A stretch of 64,000 bases of DNA from Dipteris shenzhenensis (Eukaryota; Polypodiophyta; Polypodiopsida; Gleicheniales). Below the pieces are notes generated by a model, which was given only the letters and a program-made list of their open reading frames with translations, was not told the origin of the DNA and ran no database searches. Shown here piece by piece: positions 48,210-60,300 of the stretch (positions are counted from its first letter, which is position 1; every line of letters begins with the position of its first letter). The stretch lies in the NCBI GenBank assembly GCA_047967505.1, contig CM106540.1. One strand, 5' to 3'. Made by a program: the position numbers and the translations under genes.

Positions 48210-50090
48210 CTGGCATCATAAAAACATGACTGTCAAGATACTAGGAAAATTAAAGAAATGAGTAAACATTATCAGTTAAGAAAGGTTCTTTACCCGCCAA
48301 TAGTTTTCTTTAGTTTGAAACTATTATGAGGAAGCTTAGTAATGCTAAGATCCAAGAAATTACACTATCTTCCAATAGATGTACAAGTTCACAAAAGTCT
48401 CAAGGATAGATTCCTCCAACAGAATTTGAATCTTTCTACATAAAATCTTAGAAGTTTGGAATCTCTGGGACATATATGTCATCTGTGAATCTCCTAACCT
48501 GACTCAGTTCATGTAATACGATTGGACAAATCTCACAAGAGATCAATCATTGCATAAACTCAGATTCATAAGTAAGAATGTAGAAGTTTGCTGTGAAAAC
48601 AACACAAATAGTGCCTATCGGCATACCAATACTTTTTGTTGAAATAAAGAGTCTCCTAGAGTTATGAACAAATTATCAAGAACAAATTTTAACGGACACA
48701 AAGGACATCTTCATCATCTACAATTTTGCGCACCATCTCTTTTTCAAATCAAGGTCTTGCTTTTTAGATTCCATCCAATAAAAATCAAAATGCAAGACTG
48801 ATTTTTCAACTGTTTAAACTTTGCATCTATCTTTTTTATATCTGTAGCTGAAAACTTCTACAACAGGCTTTCCTATTCATAACTTCAAATCTCCCAAACC
48901 TATTTTAATATAGAGTACACTTCTCAATAGTTGGAAACTTCTACAAGCTTTCCTATTTATAACTTCAAATCTCCCAAACCTATCTTGATATAGAGTACAC
49001 TTAATAGAAAGTGTAGTAAAATCAAATGCTTCAAGCAAGATTGGAGTACACTTCTTTCCTACACTACGAGAGGAGTTGAAAAACGGTATGGCTGATATAA
49101 CTTCCACCAAATCATTCAAAATCCAACTTAAATCTACTAGAGCATCAGCTTCTCTCAATAGGTTTCTCCAAAGTTCATAGACAGTTGTTAATGTGGACTT
49201 GAAGCAATACCTCAACCATTTTGAGAGTAGTTAGAGAAGTCTTACAAGTCTTAGGGTGTGCAAAGATAAGGAAGACTTGGATTGCAAATGAACCAAACAA
49301 CTTACAAATGTTTTGAATCTTGATATTTCAAAATCAGATCCTTTTGAGCTATGGAACAAATAGCATATGTCTTTGCTGCAGAGTTAACCTCTCCTAGCAA
49401 AGATTGCCAAAAAATATATATATATATATAGTGAAGACAAAATTATTTGAGCATTTGTCTACATAAAAAATAATGAAGTTTTGCTGGAAATTATGCGAGG
49501 ATCTCTCACCTTCTGAAGAGAGAGAGCTACCTCTAGTAAATTGAAGCGGGCGTCTATCCCTCCTGGAATGATATGACTTGGCCTTGCCATTGGCCATTCC
49601 GAGGTGTGAACCAAGGGGATTTCTCTTAGTTTAAAAAAAAAAAAGATTACTTCATTAAGTATGAATGAAAACCACAAGAGCAAGCTCTAATCACGATGAT
49701 CTCTACGATATTCTTTACAGTGCTTTAGATGACATCCACGACGCTCAAGCCCGGTCTAGATAGTTAATGCTGAGAATACTCCCTCTACCAATGGCTTGCA
49801 CAGCAAAGAAAAAGAACGAAAGACGACTCAACGAAAGCTGATGATCCACGATGATTTGTGACTTCGTTTCACCTCTTGTTTCGCATTGTTTCTTCTCGTC
49901 TTTGGCCAAGGTTTCTAAACCTTCTGATTGTTTTTCAAAACGAATAGTATAATTTTTACTATCCTCCTGTCTACATGTGGCAAATAGGGTTAGACTATTG
50001 TTAGTTCACTTTCATACACATTTGGTTAGGGTGCTATAACTTTGACACATGGCAAATTGGCTTATCCACAGTGCCATGTCAGCATGTACA
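48210..50090. other. Probable intron or flank of the sigma factor; no exon recognised
   Basis: No sigma region 2 or 3 motif was found. An 80-bp tandem duplication lies at 48867-48999 and a short TA run near 49414-49430. A minus-strand frame at 48877-49215 is partly made from the duplication and is not recognised. Confidence 0.4.
48867..48999. repeat. Tandem duplication, 80-bp period
   Basis: Two copies of gctttcctatt...aacttcaaatctcccaaacc start at 48867 and 48947. Confidence 0.85.
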
Positions 50091-50091
50091 A

Positions 50092-51255
50092 TCAACCCTT
50101 CATGAATAAAAGCCAAAAGAAGAGAGTGATCTTTCTATTCCTGAGGGATTTCCACAGCCTCCTCCAAAAGTTTTTTTGCACCTCTACAGAAATGTAAAAA
50201 CTATTCCAATGAGGAGCTCTCGAGGACCTCCAACCTCTACTGCTAAGCTGAAATCTCCTGGCATTTCTGACTGTGTAATAAAAGAAGGGGATGCACTTAT
50301 CTAGGTGCCCTTCATCAATCCATTCCCACTTCCCTGGGTCCCACTGCAAGAACCTAATGGGGGAACCATCATATAACCAGAGTCTCCAAGACCCAAGTGC
50401 CAGGAGAATAGGGTCAGGATCAAGATACCACTGTGAGTCTATGCCCCACTCCATATAACCTGCAATCCTAAAAGGCTGGAAGGCAACCTCCAAAAGAATA
50501 TCATCTGAAGATCTGAGAAGTCTGCCTCTCGACTAAACATCAAAGACAAGGGTCTCCTCATGTGCATCCCGCAAGGCAATAACCTATAAAGGAATATCCG
50601 TCCCCGTGAAAGCTCCAACCAAGTCGACTCTGTGATAGGCATGTCATCTGTATCTATCCACTCTGTTGGTATGGATGCCTCTATCTGCTACACCTGAATG
50701 CACTCCCTCTGAGGTGGCCAACTGATAAGAGTCTCTAATCATCTGGAAGCTTCCTAAAAGCTTGGAAGGCACCTACTGTGGAAGCGAATCCCCTCTCCCA
50801 TCTAGACCACTGCATATAATGTGACACTCCTAGTGATTTACCATGCTCATCCAATATACAGTCATTCCATATGACTGGATGCCTCTCTATTTCTTCACGA
50901 GAGGAGGGTGGAACTCTCCGAAGAGTGCCTCTGAAGTTGCCCCAAGCCTTCAGAATGGCAGCCATGAAAGAAGAAGAGGGAGGTCTAAGATGGGATGAAG
51001 TAAAGATCCATCTCAAGCTGTCTATCCAATCTCCCCCACGAGATGGTGTACAAGACTGAATGCTGTGTAAGAAAAAATCTTTCCAAGGCTCCTGTCCAAG
51101 CATCAATCCTCTCACTACAAACTTGCAGAGCAAGGCCATACACTGCAAGTTCGGATCAATAATATTGAGACCTCTTTCCCTTATGGGGAGAATGAGGGTG
51201 TCCCAAGCCACACTGGCTAGAACATCTGAGGTGCATCTAACCAACTCCATAGGAA
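50092..51255 (-). pseudogene. LINE C-terminal remnant, minus strand
   Basis: The frame at 50735-51250 carries VAWDTLILPIRERGLNIID, followed by LCKFVVRGL, the post-RT segment of plant L1-type LINEs. After frame changes, the frame at 50092-50493 ends FWRRLWKSLRNRKITLF, the beginning of the LINE zinc-finger region, where the element is cut off. The long readable frames suggest it is younger than the LINE at 19.8-22.9 kb. Confidence 0.65.
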
Positions 51256-51349
51256 GTTCCTAATAGGTCTCATGAGCTGAGAGATACAACCTCTAGATGT
51301 GCACCAACATGAGCAAACGAACCAGGCAATAGCCAATAATACCTAGTTC

Positions 51350-51537
51350 ACATTCAGCCCTTTGGGCATTCATTATTCAGTTATATCTATTTCCTCTTTG
51401 GAGGTCCACCACATTCTCTCCCTCTGATTCTCTCACTCACATCCACAACTCACTTTGTGTATGGAGTGCATCATCTTGCAGTTGCAGTTAGTATTGAGCA
51501 GGAGAGAGAGTGAGGATAGTCTATCTCCCGCTACAGC
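51350..51537 (+). repeat. Gypsy B-type LTR 3' fragment
   Basis: It matches the last 190 bp of the gypsy B 5' LTR (cattcagccct, ttcctctttggagg, ctctgattctc, gagagagagtgag, tctatctccc) and ends ctaca. The rest of the LTR and any interior are absent. Confidence 0.7.
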
Positions 51538-52760
51538 CAAGGCAGCTTATCTTTATAATTGTTTATAAAAGCTTGCCTTGTCACATGACACTACCATGTC
51601 ATCTAGGATTGTGAAAGCCCTAATTGTTGGTCATGTAGATAGTAGGCTTCTTGTGTATTGTGTATATTTTTCACACACTATTGTACATGTTGTCCCTCTC
51701 CAATTCTGAGAACGTAACTTTTCTCTTAAGCTCTCATCCATTTTGTCCCCCTCCAATTGTGAGATCTGAAGCGGTTGTTTTGTTTGTTTTGCATCCATAC
51801 GCTCCACAATAAATTCCAACTTCACATTGCTCATTTTTCATCTTGGAGCAGAAATTGCAGACTTCTGCAGGTTTTGAGACTGCTATTTGTTAGACAAAAG
51901 TCTGATGTTCATGCTTTGGAAGTATAATTCTGCAAAATCTTGAAAAAGTTGCGAGTAGAAAGTGGAGAATTTCTAGTTGTGCATTGAATTGTGCAAATTT
52001 CAGCAAGAGATTAACCCCTTTGGTGTTGTGAAAAAGTTTTCTAGTTGCGAGCTTTGACTTTGGTCAGTTTAGATGATAGAACTAATTAAAAATGACTTGG
52101 TCATTGATTTTGATGCCTATAAACTAGAGGGGTCGGGTAGTTATGGTATATGGAAGCACAGATTGAAGAACTCCTTGCTTGCTTTACTTTTGAGAGGTTG
52201 TTCAGGTGTTAGATAAGAAACCTCAAGTATGTGCAAAGGAGATTGTAGGCTTTGCAAAAAAGCAAAAAGGGAGATGCTACCATCAATCTCTCAATACGAG
52301 AACATGTCATTACTATAATTTTACCCTAGATGCATTTGGAAAGTCCATAAACACTTGTTTACTGCAGGAAAGTGTGTTCAGATATAGATGCATGAAGATG
52401 GAGAAATCTGCCAAGGATAGTACAAATGTCTCAAAGCTCCTCCCATACGTGAATAAATGTGTTGCCACTATGCTCAATGTTAGAAGTGCAGTTCTTTTCA
52501 TACACCACTCGGATTAGTAGACAACTAGTTGGAGGCCTCAGCCTGGAGCCATCTAGAGAGCACCACTGTGTGAAGCAACAGATTCCCACTCAGGTCATTA
52601 CCAAATTTTTGTCTTGACCAAATTTTTGTCTTGGCTCTAGACCAGCCTTCACCAAGGAAGATTTCCTATTTTTCTGGGTGTTGGCTCATGGGGGGCAACC
52701 CATTGGGTCGTGGCTAGTGCAGATGCAACGAGATGGGACCTATCATTGTTATTTGGCATG
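51538..52760 (+). pseudogene. Copia leader and gag start remnant
   Basis: Near 52085-52200 the plus strand reads LVIDFDAYKLEGSGSYGIWKHR, the start of a copia gag (KLDGSNYxxW type). Nothing further downstream is clear, and no LTR was found. The last bases (gcatg, 52756-52760) are the 5' flank, and likely target duplication, of the outer copia. Confidence 0.5.
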
Positions 52761-52963
52761 TGTTGGGGTAAAGGCACATTGCCACCCCTTTATTAAAAAT
52801 ATGACACCTATGACTGTCTTAAGACAGTCATAGGGGGAAAAACCTAATCCTAATAAAACCTATGAGTTTGTGGTGTGGCTCATCACTTCACACCCGCATC
52901 TTGAGTGTCACTCTCTCTCTCACTCTCTCCCCGTGGTTCTTCTCTTCCTAACCTTCCCCTTCA
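52761..52963 (+). repeat. 5' LTR of the outer copia
   Basis: It starts TGTTGGGG and ends CCTTCA, two bases before the primer binding site. It contains a perfect 28-bp palindrome at 52807-52834 (cctatgactgtctt and its complement) and a TCTCTC-rich end. Confidence 0.88.
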
Positions 52964-52965
52964 AC

Positions 52966-52977
52966 TGGTATCAGAGC
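52966..52977 (+). other. Primer binding site of the outer copia
   Basis: tggtatcagagc, the initiator-Met tRNA complement. Confidence 0.92.
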
Positions 52978-53085
52978 TATCTATCCTTCCCCCCCTACCC
53001 TGCCCTACCCACCCCCTCTATCTATCCTCAGCTCAGCGCAGGCAGCGTGCAGGCAACGCGTGGGCGCAGCTGGGCGTCGAATCGC

Positions 53086-53484
53086 GTACAGACGTACGGC
53101 CGTCCGTACATCCGTACGGACACTGTACGGTCGACCGTACCGTACGGATCGCCGTACGGACTGCGACAGGGAGGTACATTTTTCGATTGGGAGCAGCGCA
53201 AGGAACTTCTGCGTTAGGGATCTGCGTCAAGGAAGGTTTCTTTTTTCGAAATTTTTTTTCGTACCCTGCACAAGTACACGAGCTGAAGTACAGCTGGTAC
53301 AGCTGGAATACGAGTTGTGTGCAGCACGAGTGCAACTGAACGTGCATCTAGGCACGCAAGCCTAGGAAGCATTCGAGGAGGAAGAAGAAGAAAATCTCCA
53401 ATTTCGAGAAAAGTACAGCAGGTACAACGAGGAGATTTGGAATTTTCCCGAGGTGCATTGCATTGCGTGAAGTACAACAAGTAC
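53086..53484 (+). promoter_or_regulatory. GTAC-dense leader of the outer copia
   Basis: I count 17 GTAC tetramers in about 400 bp, where chance would give one or two. The first eight sit in CGTACGG/CCGTAC palindromes. GTAC is the core site of plant SBP-domain transcription factors. Whether it acts in DNA or as RNA structure is unknown. Confidence 0.7.
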
Positions 53485-54418
53485 TTTTCTTTTACTTCCC
53501 TCCTGTTTGGAGGAGGACTTGTGCACAGATATCGGGATTTATGCATCTAACAGAGGATATATGCTTTTACTGGGTTTGAATCTCAGTTTACGGGTGAGCA
53601 GATCATAGGAATTTTGCCCGGCAGTTGATGCCTTGTATGCCTTGAGGTAGTGTAGTGCCAGAGTGCACACATTCGTCTCGATTTCCGCAGTGTGGAGGTG
53701 ACATTTTCTTGCACGTCACATTTCTTGTGCAACACTCAGAGAACCTCAGTTGAGCCACGCTTGGCCAGGGCGCATCGAGTTTACTCGGTCCCTAACTATC
53801 CATCGTTGACAGTGCTCAAAAGGTTCATCATTGAGTGTTTGTACGTTGGGATCTGTGTATGTCACTTCTACACAGGGTGCCAAATCAAGGGGCTTTTGCC
53901 CAGATTTTGCTTGAGAGCACTTGGGTTACTGTTTTGAGACCTTCAGATGCCTTTTATCCCCTTGGCTGAAGGGTGATTACTTGGGATTTGTCCCATTTTC
54001 TGTTGCAGGTTTGTGACAGGCTGAAGAGTCTGGAGCTTTTCTTTCAGTGAACAGAACAGTGTATGACAAGTGGTTTATGCATATAAAATCAGTGCAATAC
54101 CTCATCTGAGGTGGGAGAAGTGATCAGGACAGCAGTGCTTTGTGCTTTGTCAGCTGATGATGCACTGTTAAAGCGCTTGTGGAACAGCTGCAGCATTCTG
54201 AAATTACTGTTTTATGCCTATTTGAGCACGGTACAGTGTGTTAGAAGGTACAATAACTGGAGGGAAATTTTTTCTGTTTTGCTGCAGATTTTTTAACAGT
54301 AAAAACAGCACTATTGTGAGTGCTCCTGGCTCTTGATAGAGCAGGTTTTTTCTGAGAAATCAGAATTTTATTCAGTCTTTTTTAACTTACAGGGAGTCAG
54401 GTACTTTCCTTATCTGAT

Positions 54419-56119
54419 ATGGCATCAGGGGGAAGTGAATCATCAATTCTGAACATAAAGAAATTGGAAGGGGCACACAATTATGCATTATGGGCAGAAC
54501 AGTGTTTGAATGTACTTCTGCTTAAGAAGATTTCTAAGCCCATAAGGGTGAAGGGTGTCAAGCCATCTGGGATGTCAGATGATGAATGGGAGGAGCTAGA
54601 TTTGTCTGCGAGGGCTGCTATCATGCTTACTCTCAGTGATTCTCTTGTGTACAATGTTCAGGCTGAAAAGACCTCTTATGGTGTATGGCAGAGGCTAGCA
54701 GAGTTGTATGCCCAAAAGAGTTCAGCCAGTAAGGTGTATTGGTTGAAGAAGCTGGTTGATCTTCGCATGAAGGAAGGTACAGCTATGACCTCACACTTGA
54801 GTGAGTTCAATGCCATCTTTACACAGCTTATTGCACAGGGATTGAACCTTGATGAGGAGTTCAAGGCTACTTTCTTGTTGTGTACCCTTCCTGAGAGTTG
54901 GGACACTTTCAAGACCACCCTGTCTAATTCAAATGTCACTCTTATGTATGTTGATGTGAAGAGCTCTCTCCTCATGGAGGAAATGAGCAGGAAAAATAAT
55001 ATGGGCAGTAAGTCTTCAAATGCTTTGCAGGTATTGGAAAGAGGCAGGACTCAGCAGAAGGGGAGATCTGCTAGTAAGTCCAAATCCCGCAGTCAGTCCC
55101 GTGGTAAAAAGGATATTGAATGCTTTTATTGTGGCAAGAAGGGACATGTGAAGTCTAGGTGCTTCAAGTTTATACGGGATCAGAAAGCCAAGAAGGCTGA
55201 AGCAAAGGATGCAGGCAGTGGAAGCAAAGGCAAGGCCAAGGTAGATGACTTGGATGCAGTGAATGTTGCAGCAGAGGACAGTGACAGTGACAGTGACAGA
55301 CATGAGGTATTATGTTCTTCTGCTGTAATTGCACACACATTGGTTATTGATGGCCATGACATGCACACCTGGCTCTTGGATTCAGGTGCTTCTTTTCATG
55401 TTACTCCTCATAAGGAGTGGTTTACTTCTTACACAGGTACTCATGGAGTTGTTCACCTTGGGAACAACTATGCATGTCAGATTGCAGGGATTGGCAGTAT
55501 ACAGATAGTATTCCCTGATGGACGGCCATTTATGCTTGATGGTGTTCGCCATGTGCCGCAAATCAAGAAAAATCTGATTAGCACTGGCTTGTTGGATGAC
55601 AGTGGTTACCACACCACATTTGGAGATTCCAAATGGGTGATTACTGATGGCCAGGTTGTAGTGGCTGAGGGTTATAAGAGTGATACCTTGTACCCTCTTT
55701 ATGTTTCCAGTGTGGGTAATCATGTTGTTGCCATAACCGAGCTGCCAAAGGTTTCATTGTGGCATAGCCGGTTGGGACACATGTCTGTTAAAGAAATGCA
55801 AGAACTGTCACGTTTGGGTTATCTGCCGTCTCTTTCTTTTTCAGATTTGCCTACTTGTGATCATTGCATATTTGGCAAGCATTTGTGACTCCTCATAAGA
55901 GGAGAACTCCCCAGAATAGAGCACCGCTTGATCTAGTGCACACTGATTTGTGTGAGATGCCACAGTTATCACTAGGGGGTGCAAAGTATTTTATTACTTT
56001 TATTGATGATGCCACACGCAAAGTGTGGGTCTATTTCTTGAAGCATAAAAGCGATGCCTTAGATGCTTTCAAGAAGTTTGTCGCTCAGGTTGAGAATCGG
56101 ACAGGTCGTAGGCTAAAAT
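54419..56119 (+). pseudogene. Outer copia gag, protease and integrase start
   Basis: ATG 54419 opens a 489-codon frame. The gag (UBN2-type) starts with ILNIKKLEGAHNYALWAEQ. A zinc knuckle CFYCGKKGHVKSRC is at about residues 235-248. The protease WLLDSGASFHVTP is at about 318-330. The GAG-pre-integrase (LWHSRLGHMS) and CDHCIFGKH follow. A frameshift at about 55885 ends this frame. The next frame continues with LVHTDLC and ITFIDDATRKVWV to the insertion point at 56119. The frameshift means the element was probably dead regardless of the insertion. Confidence 0.85.
56115..56119 (+). other. Target site duplication of the inner copia, left copy
   Basis: aaaat, repeated at 62036-62040 directly after the right LTR. 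Confidence 0.95.
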
Positions 56120-56394
56120 TGTTGGAATTATATCTATAATTCAGCAGTGACCAATGTAATATAATAAGTTAGTTAGGGGCACTTTTCCCTCTTTTAGAGG
56201 TTTTTCCCCCTAACTGCAGTTAGTTCACTAACTATGGTTAGTGACTACTAAGGTTTTGTCACTATGACAAAACCTTATCTACACTACTTTGTGTTGTACT
56301 CTTTACACACTCTATTGAGCAACTACAGCTTTCAAGCTTACGTCTCTCTCACTCTCTCTTGCTCTCACTCTCTCTATCTATCTCCATTCCTTCA
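56120..56394 (+). repeat. 5' LTR of the inner copia
   Basis: It runs from TGTTGGAATT to CCATTCCTTCA, 275 bp. It contains a 13-bp-arm inverted repeat with a 3-base loop at 56249-56277 (taaggttttgtca...) and a 14-bp palindrome ctaactgcagttag just upstream. Confidence 0.96.
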
Positions 56395-56396
56395 TT

Positions 56397-56408
56397 TGGT
56401 ATCAGAGC
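56397..56408 (+). other. Primer binding site of the inner copia
   Basis: tggtatcagagc, two bases after the LTR. Confidence 0.93.
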
Positions 56409-56485
56409 GGGTCCAAGAGCCTGGTGCTCCTTGCTCCCTCAAGCTTCAACCATTGCCTCGACTTTCAGCCTCAGCAGATCTGCCC

Positions 56486-56833
56486 GTACAGTCCGTACGA
56501 CTGTACGGATTTCTAAGACTGCCGTTCGATTTCGCCGTACGCCGTACAGCTCCGAGTTTCCGTACCTGCAGACGTACCTCGCCGTACGCCGTACAGCTCC
56601 GAGCTCCCGTACATCGCCGTACATCGTACCTGAAAAGTCTGCGCGCCGTACATCGTACTTCGCCGTACACCGTACCTGTCGACGCAGCGCCGTACACCGT
56701 GGGCAGATATCCGTACGTACGGTATCTGTCGTGGTAACCGTACTTGTCGACGCAGTACTTCCTGTACGGTGCCGTACAAACTGTACGGCATTTCCGTACA
56801 GTATTCAGTACAATCTGTACTGAATCTCAGTAC
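56486..56833 (+). promoter_or_regulatory. GTAC-dense leader of the inner copia
   Basis: I count 28 GTAC tetramers in about 350 bp, many as gccgtac or cgtacgg, with local repeats (gccgtacgccgtacagctcc occurs twice). Chance would give one or two. The outer copia leader has the same feature although the two gag-pol proteins differ widely. Confidence 0.75.
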
Positions 56834-57381
56834 AGCAGCAATTCTTCTTGGTTTTGGACAAGACATTTGCAGGTGTTCCTTGGCAGGTCATCTTTGATTT
56901 GGCAGGTGATTTTTGGCAGGCTAAGTTTGCAGACAGCCATTGTTTGGCTAGGTATTCTGCAAGAACATTTGGGGCATTTTACAGATTGAAGCCATTGCAA
57001 TCATTGGGCAAATTTGAAGCTATCACAAGAGCAAAATTGCAGATTTTTCTGAAATTTGGGGCTTTTGTATTAAAATTGCAGATTTGGGGCTTTTGGCATT
57101 TTTACCCCTTTCTGGCTGCAATTTCTAGCCACAAATTGGGGCTTTTGTGTTTGGAGAGCATTTTTTGGAGTATTCAGTATATACTGCCTTTATTGGAGTG
57201 TTTGGAACACTTTTGGCAGATTTTGGAGAGTGTTCTATGCTTGGACAGATTTCTGACAGCTCAAGTGCAGAAATCTAAGTTGCTTATACAGCCCGTGCTT
57301 GGGTGTGGTTTTTGGGAGTTGTGCATTTTATTCCCAGTAAGGGAATTCAGCTTTGTATCTGCTTCAATTCCTTTTTCAGAT

Positions 57382-60300
57382 ATGGCCCATCAAAATCAGA
57401 ATGATTTTCAGTTCGGTGGTCTTTCTCAGGAAGACAAATTGGATGGTACCAACTACTCCCTCTGGAGTTTCATGGTACGTAATATTCTGATTTCTCGCAA
57501 TCTATGGGATTATGTCAATGGGGATGAAATCCGACCAGCAGATATTGCACCTGCTACCCCTCCTCACCAAGGAGGTGGAAGAGGTCGCGCACAAGGTGCA
57601 GCTGCAGGACAAGTTGTTGGTGCAGCTACAGTTAATACTCCTGAACAAAAGAGATGGGATTCACGAGATGCCTTAGCCTTGTCTTGCATCTCTCTTTCAG
57701 TGAAAAGATCAATCATTCCGCATATCCGGTCGTGTAAGACCTCCAGGGCAGCGTGGGATATTTTGGAAAGCATGTATGCAGCACGGAATGATGCCAGGGT
57801 ATCTTTTTTAAAAAGAGAGTTGACCAATACACATATGGAGGAGGGTGACTCCATGTCAGCCCACCTCACTAAGCTACAGGATCTCAGAGAGCAGTTGTTA
57901 AATATAGATGAAATTATTCCTGATTCAGAGATGATTACAACCACTCTGAATTCTCTTCCTGAGTCTTATCTCAGCTTTCATACTTCGCTGAATTTATCAT
58001 TGAGGGGGGGTGCAAATCCTCTTTCTTTTCATGAGCTGATAGGACTTCTGCTTCAGGAAGAGCAGACCAGGAAAAATTTGGCTTCACGTGCAGGTGAACA
58101 AGCCATGCTCTCAAAATTCAAATCAAAAACAAAGGGACAGGCAAAAACAGCAGCAAATCAGCCTTCCAGTGGGTCAGGACAGCCTTCACAAAAGGCTAAA
58201 AGTGATGCAAGCAAGCCCAAAAAGAAGGGTTTCTGTCACTACTGCAAAAAGCCAGGTCATCACATAGCAGAATGCAGGAAAAGGATTGCAAAGGAAAAGA
58301 AAAACAGCTCAGGAATGGCTGTTTCAGATTCAGCCCCTTGTGCATCTGACAGTGGGGATGCTGCAGCCAACTTTGTTGGTCAAGATTATGCCTTTTTATC
58401 TTGCATTTCTGATTCTAAGTTGGCTGTTCCAGATGCTCGGGATAGTACAGCTTCATGCAGTGATGATACATATGCATTTTTGACTTGCAGTTTTGACTCT
58501 CCTTCAGATGCATCTGCTTTCAGTGTTGATGAAACACTGAACACATGGTATTTTGATAGCGGTGCATCCAAGCACATCACTTCGAGGAAGTGTCTCTTTA
58601 CTTCCTTGCATCCACCCCCTGTTGGTAAGAAAGTCACTTGTGCCAACAACTCCTCATATTCAGTACGTGGCACAGGAGCAGTTGAGCTCACTGCAATTGA
58701 TGGCTCAATTTTCAGACTTTCTGATGTTTTATATGTGCCTGGCATAACCAAAAATCTCCTTTCAGTGTCCACTCTTAACAGAGATGGATTTCAGGTCATC
58801 TTTGAGGATGACAAATGTGCTGTCCGGGACAGGGAAGCTAACTATGCCTTAATGTTATCTGGTACTCTGCTGCGTGGGCTTTTTCAGCTTGATATTTTTC
58901 AGAAAAGAGCAGCTCATGCTTTGGCAATTTCTTCCCCTACAGTTGCCATGCAAAATGCAGATTTATGGCATGCCAGATATGGCCACATGAATTACAACAG
59001 CTTGATGACACTTCAGAAATTTTCAATGGTTGATGCATTGCCCCCTCTTGAGATACCTCCTCCACATGCCTGTGAAGGGTGCATTTTAGGTAAAATGCAT
59101 AGATTTCCCTTCAAGAAGGATGGTTCAGTTAAAGCTGTTCGCAAATTGCAGCTTATACACAGTGATGTCTGTGGTCCCATGAGGACTCCTTCATTGGGTG
59201 GTCATCTCTACTTTGTCACATTTATTGATGACTACTCCAATTTTACTTGGGTTTATGGGCTGAAAAAGAAATCTGAAGTGTTCACAGTGTTTAAACACTT
59301 TTCAGCCATGGTTGAAAATGAAACCGGGCTCAAGATCCAGATATTACGCACGGATAGAGGTGGGGAATACCTATCTGCAGAATTTGATGCTTTCCTCAAA
59401 CAAAAGGGTATTGTGCATCAGCTCACAGTCAGGCTGACCCCTCAGCAAAATGGCAAAGCTGAGAGGAAAAATAGAACCCTCATGGAGATGGACAGATGTA
59501 TGCTGAAAAGCAAACACATGCCTCATAAATTCTGGTTAGAGGGTTTGATGTGTGCCAATTACATTTTGAACAGGGCTCCCACTAAGGCTTTAAAAACAAA
59601 AACTCCTTTTGAGGTCTGGAATGACAGGAAGCCTTCAGTGGATCACTTCCAAGTCTTTGGATGCCTTGCCTATGCACATGTGCCAGTTGAATTTAGGCAC
59701 AAATTGTCAGATAAAGCCATCAAATGCATATTTGTTGGATATAGTGCAGAAAGCAAGGGGTATCGTCTCTACAATCCTGCTACACGCAAAATCATTGTAA
59801 GTAGAGATGTGATATTTTCTGAAAATTCAGCTTACACTCAGGGTGAATTTCAAATGCCTTCACCTTCAGAAGATGTATTTCAAGGGTTGCTACCCATTGC
59901 TTTGGGTTCCCCTGCTGATTTTTCTGATCCAAATCAGAATTTACAGCAACCTTCACATGCTTCAGTTCCGCCACGGGATGTCATGCCTCCTCCACAGGAA
60001 GTGGAACAAGTGGTACAGCAAGAAATTGCAGACATACATGCAGCAAAAACAGTCCCAAACTGGCTGTTACAGACTCTCCGGGAGAGTAAACTTGATGCTC
60101 CGTTACCTGGCAGGACTCGCAGTGCAGCAAGGCACATGGAAGGTGCTAATTCAGTGGAATCAGCATATGCAGGTACTCTCCTTGATGAAGAGGAGCCTGC
60201 CACATTTGAAGAGGCACAAGGTAATGTGCATTGGATGAATGCCATGCACGATGAGTTGCAGTCCATTGCCAAAAATCAGACTTGGGATGTTGTGGACTTG

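Noticed and set aside
49560-49640. tRNA B-box-like ggttcacacc next to a poly(T/A) run, possible SINE
   Set aside because: No A box at the right spacing and no target duplication, and the homopolymer is on the wrong side for a SINE in that orientation.
49690-49760. Short plus-strand coding-like stretch (DDLYDILYSALDDIHDAQ)
   Set aside because: It is only about 25 codons, with no clear start or splice site and no recognised family.
56486-56833. CRISPR-like or satellite array
   Set aside because: There is no constant repeat-spacer spacing. The motif is a short GTAC core with irregular gaps, inside a copia leader of a plant genome.
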